Position numbers and translations under genes: made by a program | Shown here: positions 41,841 through 53,170 of the stretch, one piece after another | Layout: every line of letters begins with the position of its first letter | Position numbering within the stretch: the stretch's first letter is position 1 | The notes under the pieces: generated by a model | Database searches by the model: none | What the model saw: the letters and a program-made list of their open reading frames with translations, nothing else | Told to the model about the DNA's origin: nothing | DNA from: Paragorgia papillata | Taxonomy: Eukaryota; Cnidaria; Anthozoa; Scleralcyonacea; Coralliidae | Assembly (NCBI GenBank): GCA_035771165.1 | Contig: JAWNZC010000280.1 | Span: 1,462,501 to 1,526,500, forward strand | Reading direction: 5' to 3' | Length of the DNA stretch: 64,000 bases

Positions 41841-42019
41841 GTCTAATGCTGGGGAGGGGGGGGGGGGGGGTGGTATTATGGTAATTTCTGGGTAGGGGTG
41901 TGGTGCTGTGACATCAAATCCTGACCCTTTCCCAGACCTAAACTTAAAAAACAATACCCTATCCCAGCACTGGTGTTGCATTGGCATTCATACCGTATCA
42001 GACCAAAATTGGCACCCTA

Positions 42020-42125
42020 TTCCAGACCAAAATGGACTATTTATATACCCTACTCCAGACCAAAATGGACAATTTATATACCCTACTCCAGACCAAAATG
42101 GACAATTTATATACCCTACTCCAGA
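42020..42125. repeat. 33-bp tandem repeat, 3+ units
   Basis: CCAGACCAAAATGGACAATT TATATACCCTACT is repeated at 42020, 42053 and 42086 with a partial fourth. The period is divisible by three, giving an 11-residue protein pattern (DQNGQFIYPTP) that is most likely fortuitous. Confidence 0.85.
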
Positions 42126-42183
42126 CTCTGAAGCTTAAACTGTTCCATAAGGACTGGCCACTGGCTGCAAGTATGGGTGATAA

Positions 42184-42701
42184 AGGGTATTGGCAATAAA
42201 AATTAAGTTTGTTTCATTTGAAAGAACTCCTCAAATGGTATAAGAAGACCTTTTGTAATTTTTTAGTATCTTGTGTTTTTAAATATTTCGACCAAAGACA
42301 TCGTGCTGTCCACCATCTTGTTGTAATATTGGGTCTAATTAACTAGGAAATTGGTGACGTCACAAGCAGGGTAACTACTCCGTGGGTGCCCAAATTTCCA
42401 CGAAAGGCTTTTTAAATGTTGTGGGTCAATTTAAAATGGAAATAGTGCAACAAAAAATTGAGTTTCTAGCTCATAATGTCATAAGGTTGGCAAGATAAAA
42501 ATTTCACTTTACCCTGCTTATGTCGTCACATGTATAATTTTGCATATCGAAAATAATTCGAAGATGACGGACAGCACGCTGAGTTTGGTCGAAATATTTC
42601 CAAAACCAAAACAGATACGGAAAAAATTGTAAAAGGTCTTCTTATACCATTTCACGAGTTCTTTCAAATGAGACAAACTTAATTTTTATTGCCAATACCC
42701 T
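42184..42701. mobile_element. 518-bp TTAA-type foldback, copy 2
   Basis: Ends AGGGTATTGGCAATAAAAATT and TTTTTATTGCCAATACCCT. Outside are ATAA (left) and TTAA (right). Same family as 33762-34225: shared GCAATAAAAATTAAGTTTGT, TTGAAAGAACTC and GTAAAAGGTCTTC-type words. The inside differs. Confidence 0.8.
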
Positions 42702-42705
42702 TTAA

Positions 42706-43735
42706 CCCCTGAATTATGAAGGATGCAGATCAATGTGGCTGTGTTGAGGCATATCGAAGGCACTCCAGGCAGTATCCCTTATATGGGTACACCTTCCCAA
42801 GGGTCTAACATCTGGGTCTGTCCAGTCTATAGCTTTGAGTTTGGACTATAGTTTCGTCTATTGAATAACCTCTCGTTTAGTTGATGGTGTAAGTTTGCAG
42901 GAAACTTTGACTTCTTGGGAATGATATTTTAATGTTTGTGATTGATAAGGTTTAATATTGTTGGATAATTTTTGTTGTCCACACACACTTGGTGTGTTGC
43001 AACTTTTGACTGTATGTTATAATGTTTTTCTTGTACTGTAGGAGGATTATTTTTAAATGTTAAGATGGAAAGGATAAATGGAACTTTGGAGAAATTATTT
43101 AACCATGTATGGACAAGGATATAATGTATGGACAAGCATAAATGGATATCACAAAAAGAGGTAACAGCTAGTGCTGTACTGCAAGGTAAAATTCTACATT
43201 GATTGCATGGTTTTGTTATATGTTAATTAGTGTTAAAAGTCTGCATTATTTAAACTTCCGAATTGCTAGTCTGATTGAATATTAGTGATCCGATCAAGTT
43301 TATTGGTCTATATTGCTCTGGTTGAGAGAGCTGATCGATTTTCATTCGGTTAAATTTTGCATGTTAAGTATTTTCTACAATTGGTTACAAACTACATTTT
43401 GGTATATTCAATTGCAGTGTAATTAGGCCTTTTGGATACGCATAAAGACTCGTCTGCATAGTTTAAAAGCACTGCCAAGGTGCTTGTTTTTGCCTGCTTG
43501 GGACTCATGCTTCTGTACCGGATATGAGTAGAGTTGTTAGTGCTCAGCCTCCTGTGCTTTGCTGGCTTTACTGAGTTCCTTTCTTAAGGTAAAAACACAG
43601 CATGGCTAGCATCGACAAAAATCTTGTTCAGCTCTGAATACAAGGTCACTACAAGTACATACAGTAATTACAACATTGTTTTTACCATAGTAGCTATAGG
43701 CATGATTGAACGCAGTAGATACATGCAGGCCTATC
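42706..43735. other. No recognised feature
   Basis: AT-rich; no repeat or convincing frame seen. Confidence 0.3.
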
Positions 43736-43737
43736 AC

Positions 43738-43820
43738 TGAGAGGCGTGCGATCGCACGCGCACGCCTCGGCACACGCCTGAAGAACGCGAGGCGTGCGTT
43801 TGATCGCACGCCTCGAAAAT
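43738..43820. repeat. GC-rich hairpin GAGGCGTGCGATCGCACGC
   Basis: GAGGCGTGCGATCGCACGC, then CACGCCTC, and again GAGGCGTGCG...GATCGCACGCCTC. A multi-way self-complementary block within AT-rich DNA. Confidence 0.75.
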
Positions 43821-44059
43821 TATAAAAATTATAAATTCCGTATTTTTTTTTTATTCGTGAGTTTTGATGTATAAACCAAATGAGGAGACGAAGTGTGAAA
43901 TAATAAATGTAACAAGAACAGCCATCACTTATTTATCAGTTAGGCGTTCGACGAATCTGATTTCACATGCCAACACTTTGTTTATATGTAATTGAATGCA
44001 ATTTGCAGCGTCAAAAATAAACAGATATTGGTTGACAGTGTTAGGGCCTGACAGCCTGT

Positions 44060-44300
44060 TCATATGGTCCTGGTAATCGCGTTGGCCCAAGTGAGATCTC
44101 GGCTCATAGTTATTTTCCTATTAAAACTTTCGTCCCGTTCATATGGATATATAAGCGAGATCTCGTTTATGAAATGCGGCGCGTGCGTTGTTTCAAGTAA
44201 ACATATCAATCAATGTCCGCTAAGCGAGATCTCGGCTCATAGTTATTTCGATTTTTCAAACTTTTAAAGTAAACACATCAATCAATGTCCAATTTCATCC
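44060..44300. repeat. ~130-bp direct duplication with GCGAGATCTCG palindromes
   Basis: GAGATCTCGGCTCATAGTTATTT occurs at about 44094 and 44225, and AAGTAAACATATCAATCAATGTCC at 44190 and 44267. GCGAGATCTCG-type palindromes and CCCGTTCATATGGATATATAAG suggest a MITE copy with an internal duplication. Confidence 0.6.
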
Positions 44301-44349
44301 CGGTATAGACGGGATGAAAACTACCATTAGTGTAAACAATGTGTAAACA

Positions 44350-44448
44350 ATTTGTAGACCTAGACTCGGCAGCCCGAGTAATAATAATAAATAATAATTA
44401 ATGTAATGAAAATTTAAATATTTAAATTCACTGAAATAGTAATTTAGT
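44350..44448. repeat. ~100-bp block, inverted copy at 53077-53170
   Basis: CAATTTGTAGACCTAGACTC ... AATTTAGT directly precedes duplicate 1. The reverse complement of the same block precedes duplicate 2, with 20 bp between it and the duplicate's edge. Confidence 0.8.
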
Positions 44449-45409
44449 CATCATCCCGTTAGGCTTTGTTCAGGCTGCTTTCCAGTGCTGAATTTTTTAC
44501 CCCAGAATAATTTCCTACTTACATGTAACATACAGCCAGTCCCCTTGTATAACAAAATAGAAATTTATAAGCACTTTCCGGATAATCTTGGTAACTTCCA
44601 GGAAATATTCGTATAAGGTACATGTATATGGCTTTAAGAAACACAAGATGATATGAATAATGCTTGATATTATGCCCACCATGCCCAGAGCTCGGCAAAA
44701 TGTTTGGTCTTTTTGTGAACTTGTAATCAAGTCAAATTATTTTTTGCGAGTTTTAATTTTTAAAAACCAAAGTAGCACTGATACACATTTGTGAGACCAT
44801 CCGGTATCATTAATCTTCTTCTCAACACTTGTAAATAGACCTAATATTAACAAGAAATAGACACTTTATATTTAGTTCATAAATTGGAATCAGTATCATA
44901 TGCTAGTATTCAGTCTTATTATATTTAGTCTTATTCGTTGCATGACTAGTTTGGGTCAAAGTAGCCTTATCATAATTTCTCCCAAATTACCATATAGGAT
45001 AAAGAGAGTTCCATATAAGAAAACATAAACACTAGGTTTGATCATTAATGAGGACTTAAAGTCGGATGTTGTATCAAGTGCTGAATGATATCTGAATATA
45101 GACCAACAATTTTGTAACACAGTCCTTTGAAAAGCAGTTGTTTATGTACTGAAAGGCTACCGTGTATAAATAATTTATGTGATAGTTAAAATATGAGCGG
45201 CCGATATGGAATGCGTGCTTTGTCAGCTTACAGGGTCCAGTTTTTGCACTTATAAATCTGCCATAAATCCGCGTACCGCTCCGTTTTGCCTTTTCAACAA
45301 AAGGTCCTGGGATGAGTTTATTTACCCTTATAAATGCGCCATTTTGAATCCCCAAAATGGCGTCACTTTTTTATAGACAAAAGATAGGAGCATGCATTCT
45401 ATGTCTATT

Positions 45410-45470
45410 ATTTCTATGACTCTGATGAGGGCCTCCGCTCGAAACGTCCAATATTTCGTTTCTTGCTTAT
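45410..45470 (+). ncRNA. Hammerhead-ribozyme-like core, copy 1
   Basis: CTGATGA at 45423, stem II GGGC/GCTC with loop CTCC, then GAAACG and a possible stem III closed by CGTTTC. Stem I is not obvious. Hammerhead cores of this form are known in Penelope-like elements and retrozymes of invertebrates. Duplicate 54172-54225; a diverged relative lies on minus at 51940-51990. Confidence 0.35.
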
Positions 45471-45614
45471 TGGTATTCTTTATATAAAGAATACTAATAA
45501 GAGCAAGTGTTTGACAAGGAAATCTATTGTCATCCCGCTTGAATGATCGTATTTTATCGTGCATGTGACCGATTTACAAGCTTTGATTTAATGATCAATT
45601 AATTATTGATTTTT

Positions 45615-45828
45615 AAATTAACAAATAGAAAATGGCTTGCGTGCCTCTGTGCTGTGATAGAAAGACGAATGACGTCATTTCAACCGGAAAAAATGCCTAG
45701 TGGAAACACTAGGCGTAGCCGAGCGTTTTCACGCATTTCCCCCCGGTTGAAATGACGTCATTCATGTTTCTATCACAGCACAGAGGCACAAAAGTAATTT
45801 TCTATTTGTTTTATAAAATAACTAACTG
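45615..45828. mobile_element. Hairpin MITE, copy in duplicate 1
   Basis: AACAAATAGAAAATGGCTTG...GCCTCTGTGCTGTGATAGAAA is mirrored by TTTCTATCACAGCACAGAGGC...TTTTCTATTTGTT. TGACGTCATTTCAACCGG is mirrored too, with the centre near AACACTAGGCGTAG. It ends TTTTATAAAATAAC, the same end as in the 9-10 kb hairpins. The second copy is 54362-54560. Confidence 0.75.
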
Positions 45829-48252
45829 TTTTACCTAAGAAAAAGCCAAGAAAATGAAAATACTTTGCTGACGAAAACTGGCGTAATCAATGACGCCATA
45901 CTAAATGCTCACGCCAGTGCCAACATGCGATTCAACCAATCAGAGCGTCGAAATGCAATATAAAATGAAAATGACGTCAAACGTGTCTCTGTACTCTGAG
46001 TGAAAATGCCGCTCGTCCAATCAGAGCGTGCGTAAGTCACGTGTTATTTTATAAATAATATAATAATTCAACAGCTTGCCTGCTAGAGAGTTTGTATTTC
46101 TTTCTGCAGAAAGTTTTGAAAGTCTAGATCGCTATAACCAGCTTACTGTCGACTTGGCAAACCTTAAAAATTTTCTGTGAGACCAATTTTTTTCTGGGAA
46201 TCTAAGTTCCCAGGATTCCCTATTTTGTTGTGCTTACATGTACTTGTCATTTTAGACCCTATACCAATTAACTGCACTGCGCGTATAGAGAAACCCAAAC
46301 TGCAATTTCGTGTATTTCTTCAAATAAGACTAATGGGTTATGACTAAAAAATATTAATAGTCTAATAGATCAATCGCGTGGGATTAACTAATCATGGCTT
46401 TTTTTATTTAGTTCCTGGATGATCATTATCAAGCATGACAGAACGACGTACGTTTAACTGAACTCCGACTATAGGATAAAATTATGCCTTCCAAAGAACA
46501 CATCCACATCGTTCATAAGTGAAATTAATCAATGTTGGATAATCGTGGTTTACACAAATAATTGAGATATGCTGAAAAAGAAAATGAATACTTTACGTAG
46601 TCTTCATCAGGAATTTTTCAAAGTGAAGCTGCAACTGTTCGCTGGTATGGAAACAACCTCTCTACTTTTTAATTGCTATAATGTTTTGCTATGTTCTTTT
46701 TTCAATATTATATTTGATTTACATTGTCGTCACCTACATGTACGTCGCAGTTGTGTCGCTGATCGACGCAAACGGAAATGTGTTTGCAAACTGTTTATAA
46801 CGGTATTTCCGTATCGTCGTCGCATAATAGAATCGACAACAATAACTAGAGAACGAGACGATTTGTCGTATACGATTGTCATTCTGGCGTATATTGCCGT
46901 ATACGATTGTCGCACTCGCTTGTAGGCGACACAATTCTTGTCTGTGATTCGATGACGAATGTTGAAGTACACCGTTTGCACGCGTGTACAGTTGATCACA
47001 TACGCCAAGACGAGAATCAAATCGTATCGTGTAAATCGGCCTTGATATGGGTGGACAACTTGAATTAAACCATATATATATATATACGCTGCTGAAGGAC
47101 AACTGAATGTTTAAAACCCTAGACCACTTTCATAAATCATAATAGCCTGCGTAGCGGCCTGGGGGAATGGGGAAGAGGGGGTGAGGGAGGGCCTGCAACG
47201 AAACGTTATGATTTTTTCCATTTTACGTTCAGATTTTGAACGGAAAATACTGATTGGTTAAGATTGTGAGAATACTGATTGGCTAGATTGTGAACGCTAA
47301 ATACTGATTGGCTAACAGCTAATTGTTCTGATATCCAGTTAGAAGGCTACCATCCGGTTAACGGTTTGGAGTTAACGTTTCTGTTGGCTGATTGCTTTAT
47401 TATCATGCACTGATCTCTAAATACAAAACCGTAAACGGCCAATGAAACCAGTCAACAATTCCAATGTAACTTTGACAGTAACTGATATGTCTTAACAGAG
47501 ATTTGTAGTGTGTGTTAGACAATTTCGGACTGTATTTGCTTGTATTTGACCATATTTTACCACTGTTATTAGTAAATTAGCATCTGGGGATTGTTTTTCG
47601 GTTTTCCCGACTTCCCCGAGAAATTATTTTCTTTTCCCTTTCACCCTGACTAAATTTTACCGTGTGATGTCAAGATTGGTGTTCGTATAAGATATGAGAT
47701 TGGGAACTACTCTGAAACCCGCAAGTTAGGAGTACCAAGATGGCCGCCAGTGGCTTAAAAAATGTACTGCTGATCACAAGGGATGAGCTATCCAGTTATA
47801 TAGACATCAGTGTTTATTATACCAAAAGTACAATGTGTTCACTAACCGTGACCGTGCACAAATTTGAATAAATGCGTACAAAAAGATGAACAAAGACGTT
47901 CGATGAGTTGCCAGACCATACCTCAATTGACTGTTAGTACTCAGGCCACTTAAGGTGCGTTCACACCAGTGGCCTCGGACTGGATTTGGACTCAATTTGG
48001 ACAAGATTCGAGTCCACCTAGTCGAGGTGCGTTATTTTATAAAATAGTATATGTATGTGATATATGATATGATATAATATTTAACAATTAGACAGCAATT
48101 TTTCTGTGAGAGGACACCTGTGATCCAACTAAGGGTGAAGTGTGAGTCGACTATTGCTCATAGAAAACAAGGACGAGTTTTCTACATGTTATTGTTTGCG
48201 TCTAAATTTTGTACCAGCTCAACTGTTTAACTGTTGCTTATTTTTTATGTAG

Positions 48253-48417
48253 GAAATATAGGGAGTGAAACTGTGGATCAGAGGAAAACTGGAAACATAC
48301 ACAGAGCTTTTCACATACTGTCGCTTTGCTTGTATGCAAGTACATGTACTTATTGCTTTACGGAGACGAAAAAATGGGGATCCATGCAAAACCTACTGTA
48401 CGGCCTGAGAAAATTAG
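48253..48417 (+). other. Possible exon, copy 1
   Basis: A pyrimidine-rich tract and TTTTTTATGTAG precede, and AAATTAG|GTTAGT follows. The frame is open through (NIGSETVDQRKTGNIHRAF, then KKWGSMQNLLYGLRKL). Copy 2, at 56992-57156, has two or three changes. No family recognised; the two splice-like borders and the open frame are the only support. Confidence 0.35.
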
Positions 48418-48616
48418 GTTAGTAAATTACAGTATATGTATATGGTCTATTGCGTCCGATTCTACTTTCGGTCCAGTGAACAAGTTACACACGGTCAACA
48501 TACTGTACCAAGAAAGCATACTATAACAAAATACAGCGGCATTCAGAAGTTTTGTACTGCAGTAACACCTTTGTGGGCTAAAGTGTGTGTTCTCACAGTT
48601 ACTATACAGTATACAT

Positions 48617-48900
48617 AGTTGTCTCTTGTATCTTGTCTTGTCTAGCAACTTGTCTTGTCTAGCATCTTGTCTTGTCAATTGTCTTGTCTTGTCTTGTCTT
48701 GTCTTGCATCTTGTCTTGTCAATTTTCTTGTCTTGTCAATTTTCTTGTCTTGTCTTGCGTGTTTCTTGCGTGTTGTCTTGCGTGTTGTCTTGCGTGTTGT
48801 CTTGCGTGTTGTCTTGCGTCTTGTCTTGCGTGTTGTCTTGCGTCTTGTCTTGCGTCTTGTCTTGCGGCTTGTCTTGCGTCTTGTCTTGCGTCTTGTCTGC
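48617..48900. repeat. (TCTTG)n and TCTTGCGTGT minisatellite
   Basis: CTTGT pentamers followed by a 10-bp unit TTGTCTTGCG(T/G)(G/C)T, about 280 bp, starting 27 bp after the end of duplicate 1. Absent after duplicate 2. Frames of VLSC or RKTRRK repeats over it are artefacts. Confidence 0.95.
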
Positions 48901-49257
48901 CCAGCCAAAATATATAGAGAAAATATTAATCGCATGCAGTAAATATATGCATTTCTACTCTTCATGCAAGAACGTTCTCGTCACCACTCACCGTAGGACA
49001 CTTATAACTTATAAGTTCTGAAATTATCGCGCGATCGAGATCTTAGTTCCCTACGATGCATTTATCGAACACATATTTCTGGAGTTGTCGTAGGCGTACT
49101 CGAAGCATATATATTTCTGGAGTATATACTCCTTGTTGTGAATATTTTTATAATCGCAATAACCAACAAATGACACGAATTTTCGAAGAAAAGCATTTAT
49201 CGTTCAATTCTTTAGTTTATGGTTGATACTCCCCCAATCCTTTGAAGTGTCAAGTTA

Positions 49258-49375
49258 TGTATAGGTTAGTGACCGAAACCGAGGTCACTATGCTGGTTAT
49301 TAACCCCGAGGGCCGGAGGCCCGAGGGTAATAACCAGCGTAGTGACCGAGGTTAAGGTCACAAACCTATACTTAG
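49258..49375. mobile_element. Hairpin repeat
   Basis: TATAGGTTAGTGACCGAAACC and GAGGTCACTATGCTGGTTATTA are mirrored by TAATAACCAGCGTAGTGACC and GTCACAAACCTATA; the centre is GAGGGCCGGAGGCCCGAGGG. Confidence 0.8.
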
Positions 49376-49844
49376 TTTATTCATGACACAGACGATATTT
49401 GTCGTTATTTAACAAAAAAATGGTATTCTAGACGTAGTTTTAAACCGATATAGTAGGTCATTTAATATGCAAGGTCAATAACCTATTGATTGACCGCGGC
49501 ACATCAAACATAATTTATGCATGAATAAACTAAGCAAATTTAATAACTTCAGTGCGAATAATCCCGTAGCATATATTAATGTGAGTTAGGCAAGTCGTCG
49601 TCTCGTTCGCTAGACTTTGTTTGAAAGAATCGACGCGGTCGTCGTTGTGTCCGAACTCGACGAGTTATTCAGCAACGAAACAAGTATAGCCTTTCTTTGC
49701 GGAGTTTTAACCGTTGGAGGAACTATAATCAACTATTAGTGTGAAGGCTTCTGTCGATAAGGCTACCGTTGTCTCGTTCGCCAGTCTTCGATGAAAAAGA
49801 TTGACTCCATCTTGTCGACAACGGTGAAGCTTGGTATATGAGCG

Positions 49845-50050
49845 AGATCAACCGTTTAGCTTGACTGCCGAAGAGGATCAAAATTTGCGATTTCTCATTG
49901 GTTGAGCCCCGGGCGGACCTAATTAACAAACAGTACTGTCTTAATTCGCATGTTTGTCTTCGCAGAGGTCCGTACGGGGTTTAACCAATCAGAAATTGCA
50001 AGTTTTGATCCTCTTCAGCAATCAAGCTATACGGTTAATCCCGCTCATAA
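49845..50050. mobile_element. ~200-bp foldback
   Basis: ACCGTTTAGCTTGACTGCCG, AGAGGATCAAAATTTGCG and TTGGTTGAGCCC at the left are mirrored by GGGTTTAACCAA, TGCAAGTTTTGATCCTCT and CAATCAAGCTATACGGTT at the right. Confidence 0.7.
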
Positions 50051-50394
50051 CCAAACGTTCTCGATAAGAAAATATTTTATACCAATTACAGTTTTAAAGA
50101 TTCAACGACAAACTTAATAATAAACGGCTGTCGAGATTTAAAGCAACGAAATACCGACGTATAGAAGAAAATCCTTCATCGAAGTAAAACGTCAGATTAT
50201 TAAACGATTGAAAATATTGCCGTTTCCAGCGGCGCCATTCAATTCTTCACTGATCAGAATAAAAGCCTACTCTTGAGATATATCCACAACTAAAACACTG
50301 CCAGAGTCTATAGACAGATCGAACGTCCGTGACCGTGAACGATTCGTTATTTCTATTTTAATATTACGACTAAAAATCAAATCCCTCGATGGAG

Positions 50395-50540
50395 TTAAAA
50401 TAACTCGACGTGGAGTAAAATGAAAGGTAATTCCTCAGGTGGAGTTAAATTAACTCCGTTATTGGAGTCAAAATAACTCTGACATTTTTACTCCACCAAA
50501 AGGAGTTACTTTTACTCCCTTCATGGAGTTAACAGTGTAC
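50395..50540. repeat. GGAGTAAAA / TTAACTCC self-complementary cluster
   Basis: GGAGTTAAATTAACTCC, GGAGTCAAAATAACTC, TTTTTACTCCACC and GGAGTTACTTTTACTCC recur in both orientations. The same style of array is found at 996-1475, 19110-19615, 30415-30560 and 60395-60830. Confidence 0.75.
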
Positions 50541-50580
50541 GGCTGAATTTTGCCGAGTTCAGAAGAGAATCCCTTACGAA

Positions 50581-50757
50581 AAACGTCTATAGGCGCCTAT
50601 AGTAGCCAATTGCCTATATAGAAGCCAAGAGACACCTATCTATATAGATCACCTATATAGAAAACGTTCCAATTGCCTATATAGGTTCCTATGGGTTTCC
50701 TATAGACTGTATAGACTGTATAGACTATATTCCTGTATAGACTTTTTTCGTAAGGGA
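50581..50757. mobile_element. ~177-bp MITE, CCCTTACGAAAAA ends
   Basis: CCCTTACGAAAAACGTCTATA at the left and TATAGACTTTTTTCGTAAGGG at the right, with AAT on both sides (50578-50580 and 50758-50760 read AAT). Inside are tandem TGTATAGAC and CTATATAGG words. Confidence 0.75.
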
Positions 50758-51048
50758 ATGATCCCTCAGATTCTCTCTTCCTCAGAATGTAAACTAGATG
50801 ATCGATTCACTCTCACTCGTGGTGTTTTTTGTTATACTGCCATACAAATAATCGTTATAATCCTGTTGTTTCTTTCGCAAGAAATCAATTTTTCCGAATG
50901 GTGTGACGAGATTTTGGATATAATAGATGTGCAAGACAATTTTTCGTGTCATATGCACTTTAGGCTCGCAAACAAAAGCACTTTCTAATTTTTTTCCGTA
51001 GGGAAATTGTTAAAAAAATTTTAAGCATATACTGTTGTTTTTTTTCAG

Positions 51049-51210
51049 CTAATCTTCGCACTTTAGACTTAAAGTCGCTCTTACTCAATTACATTACTGA
51101 ATCGAGAATTTACCGTGGTACCGTGAAAATTCTACATGAGTCCAGGAAACCTTTTGTGACACATGACCTTGGTGCTTCTTCAAGTCTAAGAGAGGAAATT
51201 AGCAGTTATG
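51049..51210 (+). CDS. Exon of an unidentified host gene
   Basis: A strong acceptor (TTGTTTTTTTTCAG) ends at 51048 and a donor (TATG|GTATGTTG) starts at 51211. The 162-bp frame between is fully open, with ordinary amino-acid usage: NLRTLDLKSLLLNYITESRI, YRGTVKILHE, PFVTHDLGASSSLREEISSY. It is phase 2 in and phase 1 out. I do not recognise the family. An upstream block at 50882-50985 (EINFSEWCDEILDIIDVQDN) also follows an AG and could be another exon, but it ends at a stop without a donor. It lies between the two 4.1-kb duplicates. Confidence 0.45.
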
Positions 51211-51854
51211 GTATGTTGTTCGTTTTTGTCCTGTATCTATTACGAACATCTAAATTGTTGTTACTTAAATACTTATTAATGTATATTGCGGTATTAGAAT
51301 TTGTTTAATAACACAATATAGTTTGCCTGGTCCGTGTCTACTTTTTGCTGTACACTATGGTGGCGGTATCGTGTGAACAAAACTGTCGTTGTTATTTCAC
51401 TATGCTTCAGTGTCCAGACTCCTTGTCTTTAAATTACCAGAAATAATATGGCGAATTAGCCAGAGTAAAATCGTCTGGCGTTAGACAGAGTGAAGTCTGC
51501 ATTGTTCGAAAACGAACCATTCAGTCATCAAGGAGTTAGTGAAATAGGTTTCAAATCGTCATTAAGGCGAGAGTTTGACCGGACAACACTGCATTTTGGC
51601 TGGACATTGTCCGTTGACCGGCTGTTATTTTGAGCCCTGTGGTATAAAAAAACATCCTTAAAAATAGTCCCTCATTGGTGTTTCTAATACAAGTCCCCAC
51701 AACAAGTGACGCAACAGATTCCACACAATCCCGCGCGGGAAAAGGTGAAGAAATTTAAAAAATTGGAAACAACGAAACAGACAGACAAACAGGCAGGCAT
51801 AAAAAAGATAAAATACAGAGGTATAAGTAAGGCCTTTACGAAACATTCAAAAAA

Positions 51855-51892
51855 GTGGAGTGCTGCGTAGGAATTCAGCACTCCACTCTATT
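51855..51892. repeat. Hairpin AGTGGAGTGCTG...CAGCACTCCACT
   Basis: Short perfect stem, loop CGTAGGAATT. Confidence 0.75.
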
Positions 51893-51939
51893 GTTTAGAA
51901 GATAGCAAATCGAAAAGGCTGTAAACTGCCGAGAATAGT

Positions 51940-51990
51940 GAAGAACGAAATACTGACGTTTCAAGCGGAGCCCTTCAGAGATATGTAATT
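51940..51990 (-). ncRNA. Hammerhead-ribozyme-like relic
   Basis: The minus strand reads CTGAAGGGCTCCGCTTGAAACG followed by TCAGTATTTCGTTC. It is clearly related to the 45.42-kb block but has CTGAAGG in place of CTGANGA, so the catalytic core is damaged. Confidence 0.3.
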
Positions 51991-51994
51991 GTCG

Positions 51995-53070
51995 CGGGTC
52001 GCGTTTTTTCCCTCGCGGATCGCGCCTTTTTGTCGCGGGTTTTTGTTCCGACTTTAATTTTGTCGACAATAAATTTGTGTACAATCACCTTTGTGAAGTA
52101 TCTTCCTTGAATTGAAAGTGATGAATGATTCTATTAAATTCAAAATGTAAATATATGTAAATATGTAAAGTATAATATTGAAGAAAATCGTTATTAAATA
52201 TCAATCCTAAAAGGTTTGGAATACAAACCTACCTCTTTAGAATCAATGCAAACCTTTTTTGTCCTCCGATCGCAAAAAATTGTGCTTCAAACTTTCCCAA
52301 ATTCACACACAAACCGAGTAAACTTCCTCAACCGCCATCTTTGAGAACAAATTTGACGCGTGCAATGTGCTCGAATCACGCGCATGCGCAGACGTTTTTC
52401 CGCGGTGTCCCCCCCCGCCTGTCGTCAAAACATTATTCTTCGTAAATTTTGTAATGTTCTAAGCTAAACTTTTCGAAATATTAGCTTTCGATTAAACAAG
52501 TTACACAACAACGCTTGCCTCGTCGCTCGGCAAAAGGGTGGCGTTTAATTTTAGCAATGATCAATTATTTATTTCCTTGGTCTTCGAACAAGCTAAAGAT
52601 CGTCGATGACAGTAACAAATTATAGGGGACTGGGAACCAGAGGACTGGGAACAAAAACCCAATTTTGGGGTCTTTTTCATCGGAGTTTCCCAGAGCCTCC
52701 GTTCCTTGGTAATGACCAAAAGGATCGCGGGCTCTGGGTACGAGATTGGCTACAATCCTCCTTGTAACTTGTAAGTCCTCATGAATATTCTTCGATTTGA
52801 ACGACCATGTTTACCCGACCCAATCTTTCTAACTGTCACACGGCCACGAGTACTAAGTATACAAGCTATGTGTAAAAATAGGTACGCAATGCGTACATGC
52901 GGACACTGATATTTATTTGACTTGAGAGTCTAAGATAAATAACTGTGGATTGTAAATTCAATTTTATGCAAACATACCAAAACATACTTGAAAATACTAG
53001 AGAATCTTGTGACATATATAAGAACCCAGCACAAAACTCGAGGTAGTTGTATTATTCAAAATATTTATTT
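51995..53070. other. Little recognised
   Basis: GTCGCGGGTCGCG and CTCGCGGATCGCG words at 51998-52050. A dispersed GGGAACCAGAGG...GGCTCTGGGTACGAGATTGGC block at 52630-52755 has a relative at 61440-61505. Otherwise AT-rich without convincing frames. Confidence 0.35.
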
Positions 53071-53076
53071 AGACTA

Positions 53077-53170
53077 AATTACTATTTCAGTGAATTTAAA
53101 TATTTAAATTTTCATTACATTAATTATTATTTATTATTATTACTCGGGCTGCCGAGTCTAGGTCTACAAA
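53077..53170. repeat. Inverted copy of the 44350-44448 block
   Basis: Reverse complement of the block preceding duplicate 1, ending GTCTACAAATTG. Orientation is flipped relative to the duplicate that follows. Confidence 0.8.

Larger units (their letters stand above)
44449..48590. repeat. 4.1-kb duplicated segment, copy 1
   Basis: Begins CATCATCCCGTTAGGC and ends CTAAAGTGTGTGT. Nearly identical to 53192-57329 throughout; differences seen are single-base indels (for example 45460 CGTCC/CGTC, 46630 GCAAC/GCAAAC, 46256 GACCC/GACC), a TA-repeat length change near 47080 and scattered substitutions. It contains a hairpin MITE, a possible exon and no recognisable transposon gene. The tandem AATACTGATTGG repeat at 47248-47315 is in both. 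Either a recent segmental duplication, two copies of a long non-autonomous element, or two haplotypes assembled in series. Confidence 0.9.

Noticed and set aside
46569..47102. Overlapping frames on both strands (up to 122 residues), duplicated at 55.4 kb
   Set aside because: Frames on both strands overlap fully and have no family signs; they persist only because the segment was duplicated recently.
48587..49021. Cys/Leu- or Arg/Lys-rich repetitive proteins
   Set aside because: (TCTTG)n / TCTTGCGTGT minisatellite.
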